From positions 62,001 to 126,000 of the forward strand of contig NW_019029051.1 of the NCBI RefSeq assembly GCF_002105155.1: a DNA stretch of 64,000 nt, read 5' to 3'. Source of the DNA: Lobosporangium transversale. Taxonomy: Eukaryota > Mortierellomycota > Mortierellomycetes > Mortierellales > Mortierellaceae. Of the stretch, positions 35,973-47,600 are shown piece after piece. The first letter of the stretch is position 1. Every line of letters starts with the position of its first letter. The position numbers and the translations under genes were made by a program. A model generated the notes under the pieces. It was not told where the DNA came from and did no database searches. It saw only the letters and a program-made list of their open reading frames with translations.

Positions 35973-37826
35973 AATGTTTAGTAGTCCGGTTCCTCTGATC
36001 TCCAGCTTTTTGAAAGTAGATAAGAGCGATTGAACGTTTAAAAAAAAAAAAAAAAAAGAGAGGGAGGAAGACATACGGATGCGATACTCGTATGATTTGC
36101 CAACATGAGACCGCTCACACGATGAGGAGTTTGTACGTATGGCGATTTCTTAGTTAGTGCTACTTGAATACTTGCAGGACCCCAAGGAATAAACGAGGCC
36201 AATCGCCTTTCTCTTATTCGTAATAGTGATTTGTGGACCTAGGAGTAGATTTGATAATGACAATATTATTTTAGTCGTATCCACTTCAGAATTCAAATCA
36301 AAAAACTGTCGTACATCCTATAAATCAAAGTGATCCACAGATTCCATACATCGGTTGGATCAGCTTCTCCTTGAATAATATTTAAAATGGAGACATAGCA
36401 ACTTTTTTTAGAAGGTGTTGTAGAAACCATCCTGTTCTTGGGTTGCAATAGACGCCTCATCACATCAAGGACTGTTGTCTTTCGGACAGATTTAGTTTGG
36501 TCGATTCCATCGCTCGTGAAGGGTGTATAGGATGTTTGAAGGAAATGACACTTCGGTGTTGGGATCAAAGATGCAATCATGCCCACAAGATCATTGTTCA
36601 TGTACCCTGGATACCGCAATGTGGTTGTACTAGCTGACATCACTGTTGAAACCTATAAAGAAAATTTTAGTTCCCAAGAGTTTGTTAGTTAGACACATTG
36701 ATGTTCTATCCATCCCATTCAAGTTTGAAGAAAATTGAGTCCAACCCGAAAAGATTGCCTATCTCTATTTTTTTTTTTTTTTTTACCAGCTGGTTCGTCT
36801 GGGCAAACGTTGGATTGGCAATATGCAATCGGTCACACGCAATCCTCGTCAACGCAGCATTATCGAGTACAACTACACAGTCAGCATTTTGTGTTAAGCG
36901 CTTTAAGCTAAGCATGCTGTTGTAAGGTTGTACCACGACATCAGACATTTCTTCGTTGTTAGGGAAAACAGAGTAAGTCTGGATCAACTTCTTTGGGTAT
37001 CGATCATTCAGTCTTTCGAGCAAGTATGAGCCCAATCCAGATCCTGTTCCACCTGCAATCGAATGCAGTAGCATAAATCCCTCTAGTGAATCACTCCCGT
37101 CTGCTTCCCTGTCCAGTTTTTCTAAAATCTCCTCGGACTCACGCTCTCCTGCTCCATAACCAAGGGACCAATTGTTTCCTGCTCCGCCCCCATCTTTGGA
37201 GAGAAAAATGTTTTCGGGATTATAAAGGTTGGCATATGCCGATGTAGTAATAGTTGTGATAACCTAAAGAAAAAAAATAAAAATAAAAAAAAAAAAAGAT
37301 AGGGTTAATCGCCTATCTTATTCATTTTTTTTACTTAGACCTCTTCAAACATGGCTGGTTATAAATTTGCACATACTCTGGGTTCCAGATCTAGGAGAAT
37401 GGCTCGTGGGATGTAATGCTCGTCGTCAGCCTTAAAAGACGAAAAAAATAAAAATAAAAATAAAAATAAAAAATGGTCCATTTAGAGATTGAAACAAAAT
37501 ACTGATGAATCATTGTTCAGATCTTTCCCGAAAGAATTTGGTCTCACATTCATACTTGGTAAAAGAATACATCTTTTCGGTCTCCTGTTTCTGAAGCGAA
37601 ATCTTCCAAGGTTCCATCGCGACTAATCCCATGCTCAGCACACAGTTGAGCCCAGAATTCTTGTCCAACTACCAAAAAAGAAAAAAAGGTACTGTATTCA
37701 TTAAACCCAAATCAGGAAGAAAAAAAAAATAGAAAGAAAGAAAGAAAGAGAACGAAGTTATATTTTCCGAATATTACTTTGGTTGCCGCATTGCCCAGCC
37801 TGAATAGTGATGATTTCGCGTGGCAT
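35738..37826 (-). CDS. Gamma-tubulin
   Basis: Core of the microtubule-nucleating gamma-tubulin complex at spindle pole bodies. Seven exons 37826-37778, 37668-37556, 37430-37377, 37263-36787, 36652-36350, 36238-36077, 35926-35738; 448 aa, phases close. Seen: [28 protein letters not shown], the GTP-binding [42 protein letters not shown], the gamma-specific [38 protein letters not shown], and C-terminal [15 protein letters not shown]. Introns carry AAAAT and T/A runs. A decayed partial duplicate lies about 1.4-2.1 kb upstream on the same strand. Confidence 0.95.
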
Positions 37827-39240
37827 GTTGTTTGTTCTGCAAGATACTAGAGACGTACAATTAAAAGAGATCACCAAGCTGAAGCCAGACATTTCTTACT
37901 TGTTTCACGTGCACACTCGTGAACTCCGCCACCCTTCTTGTTTCCTATCGTCCTTGGTCACAATCACCTCCATATTATCCATTCAATTCATCCTTCTTAG
38001 TGATCATGCCTTCGAGATATAAAAGTTCATCGACACTGGCCCTCCCTTCAGCTATTCATCCTTATTTTTGATCCATTAGCCCCTACATATTGCACTCTCT
38101 ATAGCAACTTGCTTTATTTCTTTTTATTGTCCTTTCACCTTCTTGTCTATCCAAAAAAAAAAAAAAAAAAAAAAAACATGAATGCTTTAGAAACAAAAGA
38201 GTTAATGCAGCAATGTTCAAAACTCAGCTGCTTTATGAGAAATTTATAATGGATGTCAAGATTGTAAGAGGCATTGTGAGAAACATTTGCATGTATGCAG
38301 AAATTACGGAGGAGAATAACGATAGCAGGTGATAGGCTTCGACCTCTCTCTTACACCAAAGGACATGTCGTCCTTCTTGCGTACTATGTTGACACGTCAG
38401 ACTTCCTTAAAAACATAACACCGAAACTCGTCTTATTTGACATAGTCGAGTAGGGAAGATAAGGAATCAGCTTTATCGTTGTTTAATGAGGATAGTCAAG
38501 GAGCGCAAGTGTATTGTTGCAATGTCCTTGTTATTCTCGTCGGAAGGAAGTGATAAATATGAATCAGATTTGTTCTCGCCTCGAAAAGCCGTCTTCAAGA
38601 CACCACCGCCTGAATCATCACAGCATCTACTAGACTATCCTGTTCTGGGGAAAATGTGCCATTCACCATCAAAATCATTTTGCACCGTCTCCAGTCAACC
38701 CTCTTCTGTTTTGGAAGGAGGCGTCGTTATAGCCCGTTTCATTTGGTCATGATACCTTATATTTTTTGAATACTTTCGAGTGTATTGTTGCAAGTCCGTC
38801 ACGTAGTGAAATGCCACCAGAACAATTCAATCATCGTTTTTAGATTAAAAATATAAGGTATCATGACCAAATGAAATTGGCGATATATTGACACATCAAT
38901 CCTTAAAACCCAACTTTCTTTTGACTTGCCACCTTCTTTTAGTAGGAACATCAATACAAGGAGAAGAGTCCATTAAAGTAGAGTGTACGACTGGTAGAAA
39001 AGAGAAACAGTTTTCTTTACAACGTTGAAACACATACTGACTTTCTGGTAGTTCTCTCCTAATGACGATTGTACACATGCATGTCAATTATTCTGAGTTG
39101 TGATGGTCCATCCAGAAACCTTTATTTCAGGTTGACTCTCAATGCTCTTTGTCCTCTTTTTTTTTTAATAAGAATACCTTACTTATTAATGGCTAGAATA
39201 CCTTATCTACTGATGGTAAGAAGCCGGAGATAAATATCTC
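37827..39240. other. Gamma-tubulin upstream region, gene-poor
   Basis: No supported gene. Pyrimidine-rich promoter side, A-run at 38153-38176, an unrecognised 88-codon frame at 38486-38752, and the inverted repeat listed separately. It borders the gamma-tubulin relic. Confidence 0.4.
38737..38876. repeat. Perfect 30-bp inverted repeat, MITE-like
   Basis: Arms at 38737-38766 and 38847-38876 are exact reverse complements (TTTCATTTGGTCATGATACC at the outer end) separated by 80 bp. No clear flanking target duplication was found, so this may be a foldback element or the inside of a larger decayed element. Confidence 0.8.
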
Positions 39241-39917
39241 CTTCCAGCTGGATCGTTGAACTGTCTAGGCAAACATACAGAGTTGGCAATATGCTGTCGG
39301 CTCCATGCAATCCTCGTCAAAATCATTGAGTTGGCTTCTTTGGTTGGCGCCGGTTTCCTTTTTTCAAGCTAGCATGAGCTTAAACCAGAATCCCTTCCTC
39401 CTGTAGTCGGATACTGCATCATAAATCATTCTGGCACATCGTCTCCACTCCACCTTCTTCTGCCTTTTATTACTCTTGAATCTCTATGGACTCGCGCTCT
39501 CCTGCTCTATCACCTTGGAATCAATTGTTTTCTGCTTCATCTCCGTCACTAGAAAGATGGTACTTTGAGGACTCTAAGAGGTTGGTATATCGACACCTGT
39601 AGATGAGATGGATAAACACTGTAAAAGGCTCAAGAGAGGAGTTGGCAAGAGAGAGAAGAGGGAGAGAGAGAAATCTTTTAACAACGCATGTTTATGTCTG
39701 TACACTCCTGAGCATTCTTATGCAGATTAACTTAGATCGCGTTGAATAATCATCCCTAACCCGAACAGATGGAGCTAAAAAAATAAAAATAAAAAAATAA
39801 AAGACACAAGCTTTTCAGTTTCTTCTGAGGATCCATCTCTCTCTTGCCAAGAGCATACGTTGGTTCATGAGGCTACCACAGTCCTGCCTGGATAGTGCTG
39901 ACTTTGTGTGGCATGCT
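39241..39917 (-). pseudogene. Decayed partial duplicate of gamma-tubulin
   Basis: Several blocks match the intact gene in the same order and strand, with many substitutions and indels. GGCAATATGC and GCAATCCTCGTCAA near 39286-39322 match the exon 4 end. ACTCGCGCTCTCCTGCTC near 39489-39508 followed by TCAATTGTTTTCTGCT matches mid exon 4. GGTTGGTATATCGACACC near 39580-39598 matches the exon 4 start. CCTGGATAGTGCTGACTTTG ending GTGTGGCATG near 39886-39914 matches exon 1 with its start codon. Exons 5-7 were not found. No open frame survives. Confidence 0.75.
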
Positions 39918-42433
39918 GCTATACCGAGGGACTGAGGTCTGAGGAACTTGAGGAACATGAGCGACGTGTGTGATGTATACAGAAAAAAAAAAAAAAAAAA
40001 AAAAAAACCCCCCCGAAGTGATATTGCAGGTGATTGATCCCTGCTTTATCATCCTGACTTCACAAACATTTTAATGACAAACAATTTCTGGAATAAACTC
40101 ACTGAGCACTGATAAAAAGAAGAGAGTGCTTGTTTCCATAGTTCAGTCTCTCCCTTATCACGAGACCCTTGCTTCTTCATTTAGTGGCGCGCATCGGCTA
40201 TCGCTAGAAGCATACAGCCGTCATTGTCCACGATGAACTCACAATCGTTTCTGAGGATCCCTTCATTAGCCCGTTTTCCTATCCTATTATCCCATCATCC
40301 TATTGTCAACACTTCTGATCAACTCTGACAGCTCGTCCGTCTCTTCGCCGGCCCAGACTTTCACAATAAGTTAAACTTCTGTTGCAAACCACTAAGGACT
40401 CATTTTCCTATTTGCCTTGCTGTACTTTCGACAGACAACCTTGCCTTCCTGCAGCCTAATGTAATCTACCTCAAGGATTCCTAGGCCCAACTCAACTCAA
40501 AACAAGCTCATCCAGAACAAAGGCTGCTGCCATCCTGAAGTCTCACTGACTCCTGCGAGCGAGCCCCTTTGTCTTTTGTACCAACCTATTGCAACAGACC
40601 TCTTCGAATTTGGTCTCGAAGCAATCCTGCGTTGCGTCTGCATCACCTTGAGAGATTAAGACGGATTCAGATATAATGAATAAAAACAGTTTTCTCTGCT
40701 CTGACTTTCCTATACTTTACCTTGCTCAAAGCCACCCTGTTCGAGTGATTAGTCAAAAAACAAGTAAGCAAGCGGTCTAAGGCTCACTCTTGCTCTTTGC
40801 CTTGACCCAAATGGGTCGTAAAGTATGACCTTCAATCTTACCACTTGATTGGGATGGAAGGATGAGAAGACTCGAGCTAAGCTTATAGTCCCAAACTGTC
40901 CCTGATCCTGCGCTGGCAGGCACTGAAGACTGTAGACATGAATACAGGGAGGGAACAAGCTCATCATTCATGGCACAGCAATAAACATCTAAAAGAAGCT
41001 TAAGCAAAGTTCTAACAAGAGCAACCTTTTGCATCACTCTTCCCACCCTTCCTCCATTTTGCGGAATATCTAAGCTCATTCTGTGATATACCCAGAAGTG
41101 AACTGCGCTCCGTCTACGGCCCGATCTCTTAGCTGTTCCTGATCCAATCATCACTCTTTTGTCCTGATCAATCTCTAAAGAAAGTCTATTTTATATATTT
41201 ATTCGCATCTCTTGCTTAAGCTCTTCTTCCTTTTAAACACCTCGTCCTGTCTAACGCAACTTCTTATTGATCATGTTATCCTGCTCCAACTCTTCTTCCT
41301 ACCGTTCATATCATCCTGCTCCAACCCTTCTTCCTCCTTTTAAATACTCTAGTTCTCACACTAGCTAGGATATTTTCTACGTCTTGCAAGTCAAGGAGAT
41401 CAACAATTGTTTTTATTATTGTTGCCAGGCGGGGACCTTTTATTAAGGACCCGCCATGACCGCCACACAATATTCTTACCTTATGAATAAAAATGGAAGT
41501 GCCCCCGAGGTGCACTCCCAAGACTCGGTACGTAACACTAGCCACCTTCGCTATCATTTCTTTGCTTCCATTATCAAAATAAATTTGATGCCCGCATGAA
41601 CTTCTGCCACAGGAGCTGGGGATAAACGGTGGTCTTTTATTAAGTGACCAGATGTGCTCTATTTAAAGGCGCTTAAGATGTCTGGTAGGTATAGCTTTCA
41701 TAATATTTTCTCATGCTATTGACAAAGGATACGGTCCTAGGGTATAATCAATATCGTCCCCATGGGGTAGAGCCTTTTACTGTCGATAAAGCAGCAGCCC
41801 CAACTTCACCCTCGCAATATCCACTTATGACAAACATTACGTGAGCTTCCCGCTCACGAACTATGGCACCTAAAAGACTCGCCTCACTTTATTAGAGCAC
41901 CCTATGCCTACTATATCCTTTATTTACTTTCATCCCTTTCATTCCTTACAATGATATTCACCTTGCACAACATCCAATTAGATTTTCGGTTCAAAGTTTG
42001 AGAGCATTGCTACTTTTTCCTCAGCACTAAATGTAATAACCCTTTCGCTTCTCTAATACAGTATCACTAATAGCATATGATAACTCTACCTGGTGCACAT
42101 TTAGGCACTCTTTCTTGGCGAACCTGGCTTCCGAGGGCTGTCTGGTTAAATTAGGGCTAGCACGATACTCTACTTGCATCATTTATTAAATAATAGCGTG
42201 CGCGTTCTATCAAGAGTGACAAGATGATTACAAGGTAAGATGGGTAACTGTGAAACAACTAAAGGAATGAGAGTAAGGACCGAGGTTTTCTATGTACTCC
42301 AAATACATCCTCATGCCTTTTACCATATTAGGGACTACAAGTGACAGGTTACCATTACAAAAGGATCCAAGGAAGTTGCCTGGTGCAACCTTTGTTCAGG
42401 ACTACTTGACACCGTAGTCCATGGTCATTGCTA
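39918..42433. other. Gene-poor region, no recognised gene
   Basis: Open frames of 70-125 codons exist (for example 41154-40777 minus and 41557-41306 minus) but none shows a known motif. A short duplicated unit (CTGCTCCAACTCTTCTTCCT / CTGCTCCAACCCTTCTTCCT) occurs at 41281-41336. It may contain decayed transposon DNA. Confidence 0.35.
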
Positions 42434-42628
42434 CACTATCATGCAAAACTGATTCAATAATTCATTCCCATGTGCATTTCTTTTTTTCATTCCTAGAAAC
42501 CGTATATGCATACACCACTCATACTTTGGTTTAATAAAGCTCCCGTCTTCTTCTTCGTCGTAGTTATGCGTTGTGACATTAGCTTGTCTCATTTGGAAAG
42601 CTAATGACTTTTTTGTTCATTCAGGTCA
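42434..42628 (+). repeat. Left terminal inverted repeat of Tc1-like element
   Basis: Reverse complement of 43866-44059. A one-base length difference in a T run and a few substitutions. Confidence 0.93.
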
Positions 42629-42768
42629 CTTTTTCAGTTTTGCATGTGGTCTAAAATGTTGCCCATGACAACTGCTGGAAGTCATTTAATGCAAGTAAAA
42701 GAAGGACTTTTCTCTCTTTCCTTTATGAACACTAGCTTAGCTCTCTCTTAACTCTATCTTCGCAGAAT

Positions 42769-43795
42769 ATGAGACCCACTCCACAAAGGAAAGTCAACGA
42801 AGCCAGGAGGTTAATGATGGGAGGCATGTCTACTATAGAGGCTGCTGCTAGTGTCGGTATATCGCAAGGGACGGCCAACAAGATCTATGCAAAGAATAAG
42901 GAGTACATGCCAGTCAATAAAGGCGGTCGATCAAGGAAAGTATCTAGAGATATCATACAGTATCTTCAGGTAGACATGAAACGAAGTACACTCAAGTCTG
43001 CAGTTGAGGCCACCGTCAGAGCCAACCAGCTCATACCAGCGGCTGTCTCTGAGACCACCGTTAGACAAGGGCTCAAGGAGTTAGGATTGACAGCAAAGAG
43101 GTACGTAAGCCAGCTTTACGTCGACGACATATTAAAGCTCGTTTGCATTTTATCAATAAGTATAAGGAATGGACTCTGAAAGATTGGAAAAGGTTATTTG
43201 GTCAGATGAATCGAAAATAAACCGAATCTGCTCTGATGGTGTGCAGTGGATCTGGGACGACACTCCGAGACGCCTCACTCGCAGGTCGGTGCAAGGCACT
43301 GTCAAGTTTGGGGGTGGTAATGTTAAAGTGTGGTCATGCTTCTCATGGTACGGACCTGGATACATTGCAAAGATTGACAATAATATGGACGCACAACCTT
43401 ACATCAAACTACTGCAGGAGGATCTACAGATGTCGCTTGATGACTGGGGCCTAACTAAAAGCGATATCGTCTTTCAGCACGACAATGACTCGAAGCACAC
43501 GGCGAGGATTGTTAGGAAGTATTTAGAGTCAGTACATCTGACAGAGGAGGAAGGTATACTTCTAGAGTGGCCAGCACAATCCCCTGACCTCAACCCTATT
43601 GAACACATGTGGGCAGAATTGGATAGGCGGCTCTCTAGGTATCCGGAGCGAGCTAAGAGCTGTGATGAACTATGCGAGCGAATATCGGTTGAATGGTACA
43701 GGATCCCAGTGGACTTCTGCCGCAAACTCATCATAGGTATCCATAAGAGACTCCAAGCTGTCAGTGATGCCCATGGTTGGAATACTACTTATTGA
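42769..43795 (+). pseudogene. Tc1/mariner transposase, two frameshifts
   Basis: N-terminal helix-turn-helix part (RRLMMGGMSTIEAAASVGIS, then GGRSRKVSRD) is in the first frame. The segment KARLHFINKYKEWTLKDWKR reads one frame off, and WSDESKINRICSDG onward reads in a third frame. The breaks are near 43112 and 43185; each fits loss of a single base in a short run. Catalytic positions visible: Asp in WSDES, Asp in FQHDNDSKHTA and Glu in SPDLNPIEHMW. By my count 39 residues separate the second Asp and the Glu, against 34 in classical Tc1, because of an extra TEEEG stretch. Stop at 43795. Confidence 0.9.
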
Positions 43796-43865
43796 TGTAA
43801 GGTTATGGCTCACAAAAGAATAAAGATCTTTGGCCACCGAATGGGCACATGTGAAACTGATTCAA

Positions 43866-44059
43866 TGACCTGAATGAACAAAAAAGTCATTAGCTTTCCA
43901 AATGAGACAAGCTAATGTCACAACGCATAACTACGACGAAGAAGAAGACGGGAGCTTTATTAAACCAAAGTATGAGTGGTGTATGCATATACGGTTTCTA
44001 GGAATGAAAAAAAGAATGCACGTGGGAATGAATTATTGAATCAGTTTTGCATGATAGTG
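43866..44059 (-). repeat. Right terminal inverted repeat of Tc1-like element
   Basis: Mirror of 42434-42628; ends GATAGTG followed by the TA target duplication. Confidence 0.93.
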
Positions 44060-44063
44060 TATG

Positions 44064-44290
44064 TTTGCTATTGTGGGAAAACTTTTACTGTTTCCGATAG
44101 TCTTAAAGCTCATGCTACCGGGTTCATACGGACAAAAACCGAACAACCAGTCTGCACTGAAATCGTCAAGCAGTGCATTGACACTCAATCCGAAATTGAT
44201 TTGGACAAGATGCGTGCAGATGTCGACAAGGCCATTGAGGAAGCTAAAAAAACTATTGAATCATTACAGTCAATTCGTGCACAACAATAG
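44064..44290 (+). pseudogene. 3' ORF remnant next to Tc1 insertion, zinc-finger-like
   Basis: An open frame beginning inside the right inverted repeat continues CYCGKTFTVSDSLKAHATG and ends in a lysine/glutamate-rich helix (DKMRADVDKAIEEAKKTIES) at stop 44288-44290. The CGKTF...LKAH pattern recalls a C2H2 finger lacking its second histidine. No upstream part was found beyond the transposon, so it looks like a truncated gene end. Low confidence. Confidence 0.3.
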
Positions 44291-44328
44291 ATAAAGATCG
44301 CAGTCACAGTTCAGTTTGACATAAAAAC

Positions 44329-44439
44329 CAGAGGGTCAACGCTTGTCGCTCTTTTTGGCTAGACTCTTTCAAATATAAATGGTTTATTTAACAAAATTCT
44401 TATAATTGAAAAGGACTAGCCAAAAAGAGTGACCCTCTG
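44329..44439. mobile_element. hAT-type MITE, 111 bp, with 8-bp target duplication
   Basis: Termini CAGAGGGTCA and TGACCCTCTG are exact inverted repeats; the similarity continues as CTCTTTTTGGCTAG against CTAGCCAAAAAGAG after a 10-nt insertion in the left arm. The direct repeat ATAAAAAC flanks both sides (44321-44328 and 44440-44447). An 8-bp duplication and CAG-type ends fit the hAT superfamily. It lies about 160 bp upstream of the CRN start codon. Confidence 0.88.
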
Positions 44440-44601
44440 ATAAAAACAAATTTATTTTCCTCACTTTCATTCCTTTCTCTCCTTTCTCTACTTTCATTCC
44501 TTTCTCTACTTTCATTTCTTTCTCTTCCTTCCTTCATTTCTCTACTTTCATTTGCTATTTACCTCTCCCGATTCCCTCTCGCATTTCATCATCATTTGAT
44601 C

Positions 44602-47600
44602 ATGACAAAACTATTTTGCATCCTTGATGGTCATTCAACCCCCTTCTCAGTTGTTGTTTCGCCGGACGACACAGTTGATGATCTCAAAAAAGCAATCAAG
44701 AAGGAAAAAGAACCTGAATTCGACTACATTCCTGCCGACAAATTGAATCTCTGGCATGTCTCCATCGTAATCGGAGATGATGAGGACGAAAAAACTATCA
44801 CACTTTCAGAACATCCAGATGCAAAAAAGCTTCATGCAACAAGCGAGATCTCTGAGGTCTTTGGTTCTGCTCCAGCGAAGAAAACCATACACGTCATCGT
44901 CCAGCGGCCATCACAAGGTAGCTCTTGATGGGCTGGCTACTGATATTTTCAGCCAGATGGAGCTTAAACTCCTGTGCATGACGTCATTGATCAACATTAC
45001 TGTTCATGCTAACATGTTTATTTATTTTATTGCTGTTGTAATTGTTAGGATCCTCTGCAGGTACGAGTTCTCAAGTCAACAGTAAATGAGTCTATTTCTC
45101 AAGTAGACTTTCAGCATCGCAGATGCTCTGCATTCATTCCTTGGGTCTTTTGATTGAGTTTGCACACCCGGAGCCTATTCCTAATGCCCTTTCTTTTCTT
45201 TTTTTTTGTGGTTGTGGATTGAGTCAATTTCTCGTTTAATCTTTTGCTACATGCTGCAGCTTATTCTAACGCCTTTTCTTGAAACATTATGGATACTTAG
45301 GTCCAAGAGCTTTAGAACTAAATGATGAGGATGGTAAGAGATTTGTCGGGTTATATTACGGGTTATATAGCACATTAGTTTTTACGGCATATTAACATTG
45401 TCCGTCACATGTCATATCTAGAGAGACTCTGGCTTGAGAGAATCAAGAAGGGATTCTTCCAGGGAAAGGTCAAGCAATTCCTAGAATCATACGCCAATGG
45501 TGACCTTAAACTTCCACTGACTGGGGGAGTTGTGTCAGGTCTACCGAAAGTCCCTAGGAGAGGAACGCCAAGCGAGAAAAAAGAATGGCCAAGTCTTCTT
45601 CTCCTTAGCCCATCGACATCTCTCAATAACACTATATACCATCCATGTGAAGAGGCAATCAAAAAAATTTATGAAGATGATCCTCGTCAACTATCATTGT
45701 TTGGAGTTAGTGGTTGCGGGAAGACCAGGACTGTCATCGAGATTCTTTCCCAGAAATGGGGCATCTATTTGAACGCCAGCAGCACCGATAGAGGATCCAA
45801 TGACTTGACATCGCTTGCTAAGTTTATGCAAGAGGCAAATTTGGCACGGTTATATAATAATCAAGATAAGGCAGAAAATGGCCTTAACACACAAGCAATC
45901 ACGCACTGCCTACTCCTGTCAAGACTACTGATCTTCCAACACTGTCTGGGATTGAACAAAAACCTAACTTGTGAAAGCTTGATGCTCTTGCAGGTTTGCC
46001 CCTCAGCTTTCAGCAAGGAGGTACCCGATATTTTTGACAAGCTTTTCAATACTATAGCCGCAAGCTTCCACGAGGGAGGTGTTGGAAGAGGGAACGTACG
46101 CCGTGTCGTTCAAAAAGCTTTTGAACAAGTTCAAAGTCAACTGAATCCATCGACCAAAATTCTGATTGTAGTTGATGAGGCTCAGAATTTCAGCCGAGTA
46201 TTTGAGAAACGATTCCAATCGAACCTACCCGATAGCAGACCGAGACCATTACTATCGCCTGTAGTCCATGGCCTTGAAACAGTAACCACGGATTCGCAAC
46301 ATGTTTGTATCATTCCGTGTGGGACTGGCCTTAGTCTTAATGACCTTCAATGGTTGGAGGATTCTGGCGCAGAAGCCAAAGGTACCAAGGAACCGGATGG
46401 AGGTCAATCCTATCGTATCACCAATTTTTCTGGATGGAGTAGTATAGCACAAATCACCGAATACTTAGAGCGTCTTAAAGATCAAGTGACTACAGGTCGT
46501 GAAAAAATCGATGAAATGATACCGCCAGCTGCAGTCGATACGATGTACCGACTCCTCCGAGGCCGATTCCGACCCATTATCAGCGTGATCGAGGGAACTA
46601 TATGGAAGCACAATGCGATCGAGGAGACTAAAAGGGAGCAAAATGAGCCAGGATCTCAAGAAGAGCCAATCTGGATGAAGGAGATAAAGGACGTGCAACA
46701 AAGGCTAACAACTTGCCCTGATGATTTGAACCAGAGGAAAAGGGGGAACTTATGCTCTGACTTTCATCACGCTATGAAGGCGCTTAATGTGGAGAAATCT
46801 GAGATGCTCTATCTCGTCAAAGTAGCACTTGTTCGCATGGTGTTATTTGGAGTACAAACTGTTATCGCTAAGGAACTTCCCCAACTTGTAGAATCGGCGC
46901 TTGGTAGGATGGAGTTTATCAAGTCAAAATCGCCAGAATATCGTACAGTGATCGACGAACCATTTGTGTTTCTTGCAGTCCACAATTACTTTCAAAAATC
47001 AGACCCTGGATTTCACAACATGATAGTTACCTTTTGGACATTCACTAAAGACCCCAAAATACATGGAAAATTTTGGGAGTGTCAAGTTCCTTTGAGCTTG
47101 ATCAACATCTTCCACAACAAGACGCTTGCGAAAAAGATGTTTCCAAAAAATGCACCTCTGGATCTGGTTGATCACGAAGCCACCATAGTTGGATGGAAAA
47201 AATCCCGCATTGGAGCTGATTGCAGTGACTTGACTATGGAGCAATTCTTGGAGGCCCATTTCGACCATGATTCGAGGATTGATAAAAGAGAGATTCCTCC
47301 ATTTTATTTCCCCACGGACGAAATCACTGGTCCAGACATTGTGTTTATTCTCAAGATCAACAAAAAGATGTACCCCGTATTTGTCCAGCTCAAATTCGTG
47401 AAGAAGCTTGATGGTATGAAAGCAGCACACGCCTTAGAGACAATTAGCCGCGACGCGATCAATGTACACCATTTGCCCAACTTTGACCGCTTTTGCCCTC
47501 CGAATGAAAGGTATCTTAGCTTGTTGTTAATGTATCCTGGAAAATTGTCAGATAAAAATAAGACCATGCATCCCCCAGATTCAAGGCAGGCTCTAATGGT

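Larger units (their letters stand above)
42434..44059 (+). mobile_element. Tc1/mariner-type DNA transposon with long terminal inverted repeats
   Basis: The element starts CACTATCATGCAAAACTG and ends with its reverse complement, flanked on both sides by TA (42432-42433 and 44060-44061), the classic Tc1/mariner target duplication. Inverted repeats are 42434-42628 and 43866-44059, about 195 bp and nearly identical. It carries one transposase gene with two frameshifts, so it is probably immobile on its own. Confidence 0.93.

Noticed and set aside
41306..41557. 83-codon frame and neighbouring 125-codon frame at 40777-41154
   Set aside because: No motif, no start context, no splice partners; possibly decayed transposon DNA but not supportable.
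43113..43190. Intron in the Tc1 transposase (GTAAGC...AAAG) instead of frameshifts
   Set aside because: The would-be intron encodes the conserved KARLHFINKYKEWTLKDWKR block in another frame, so decay by base loss fits better.
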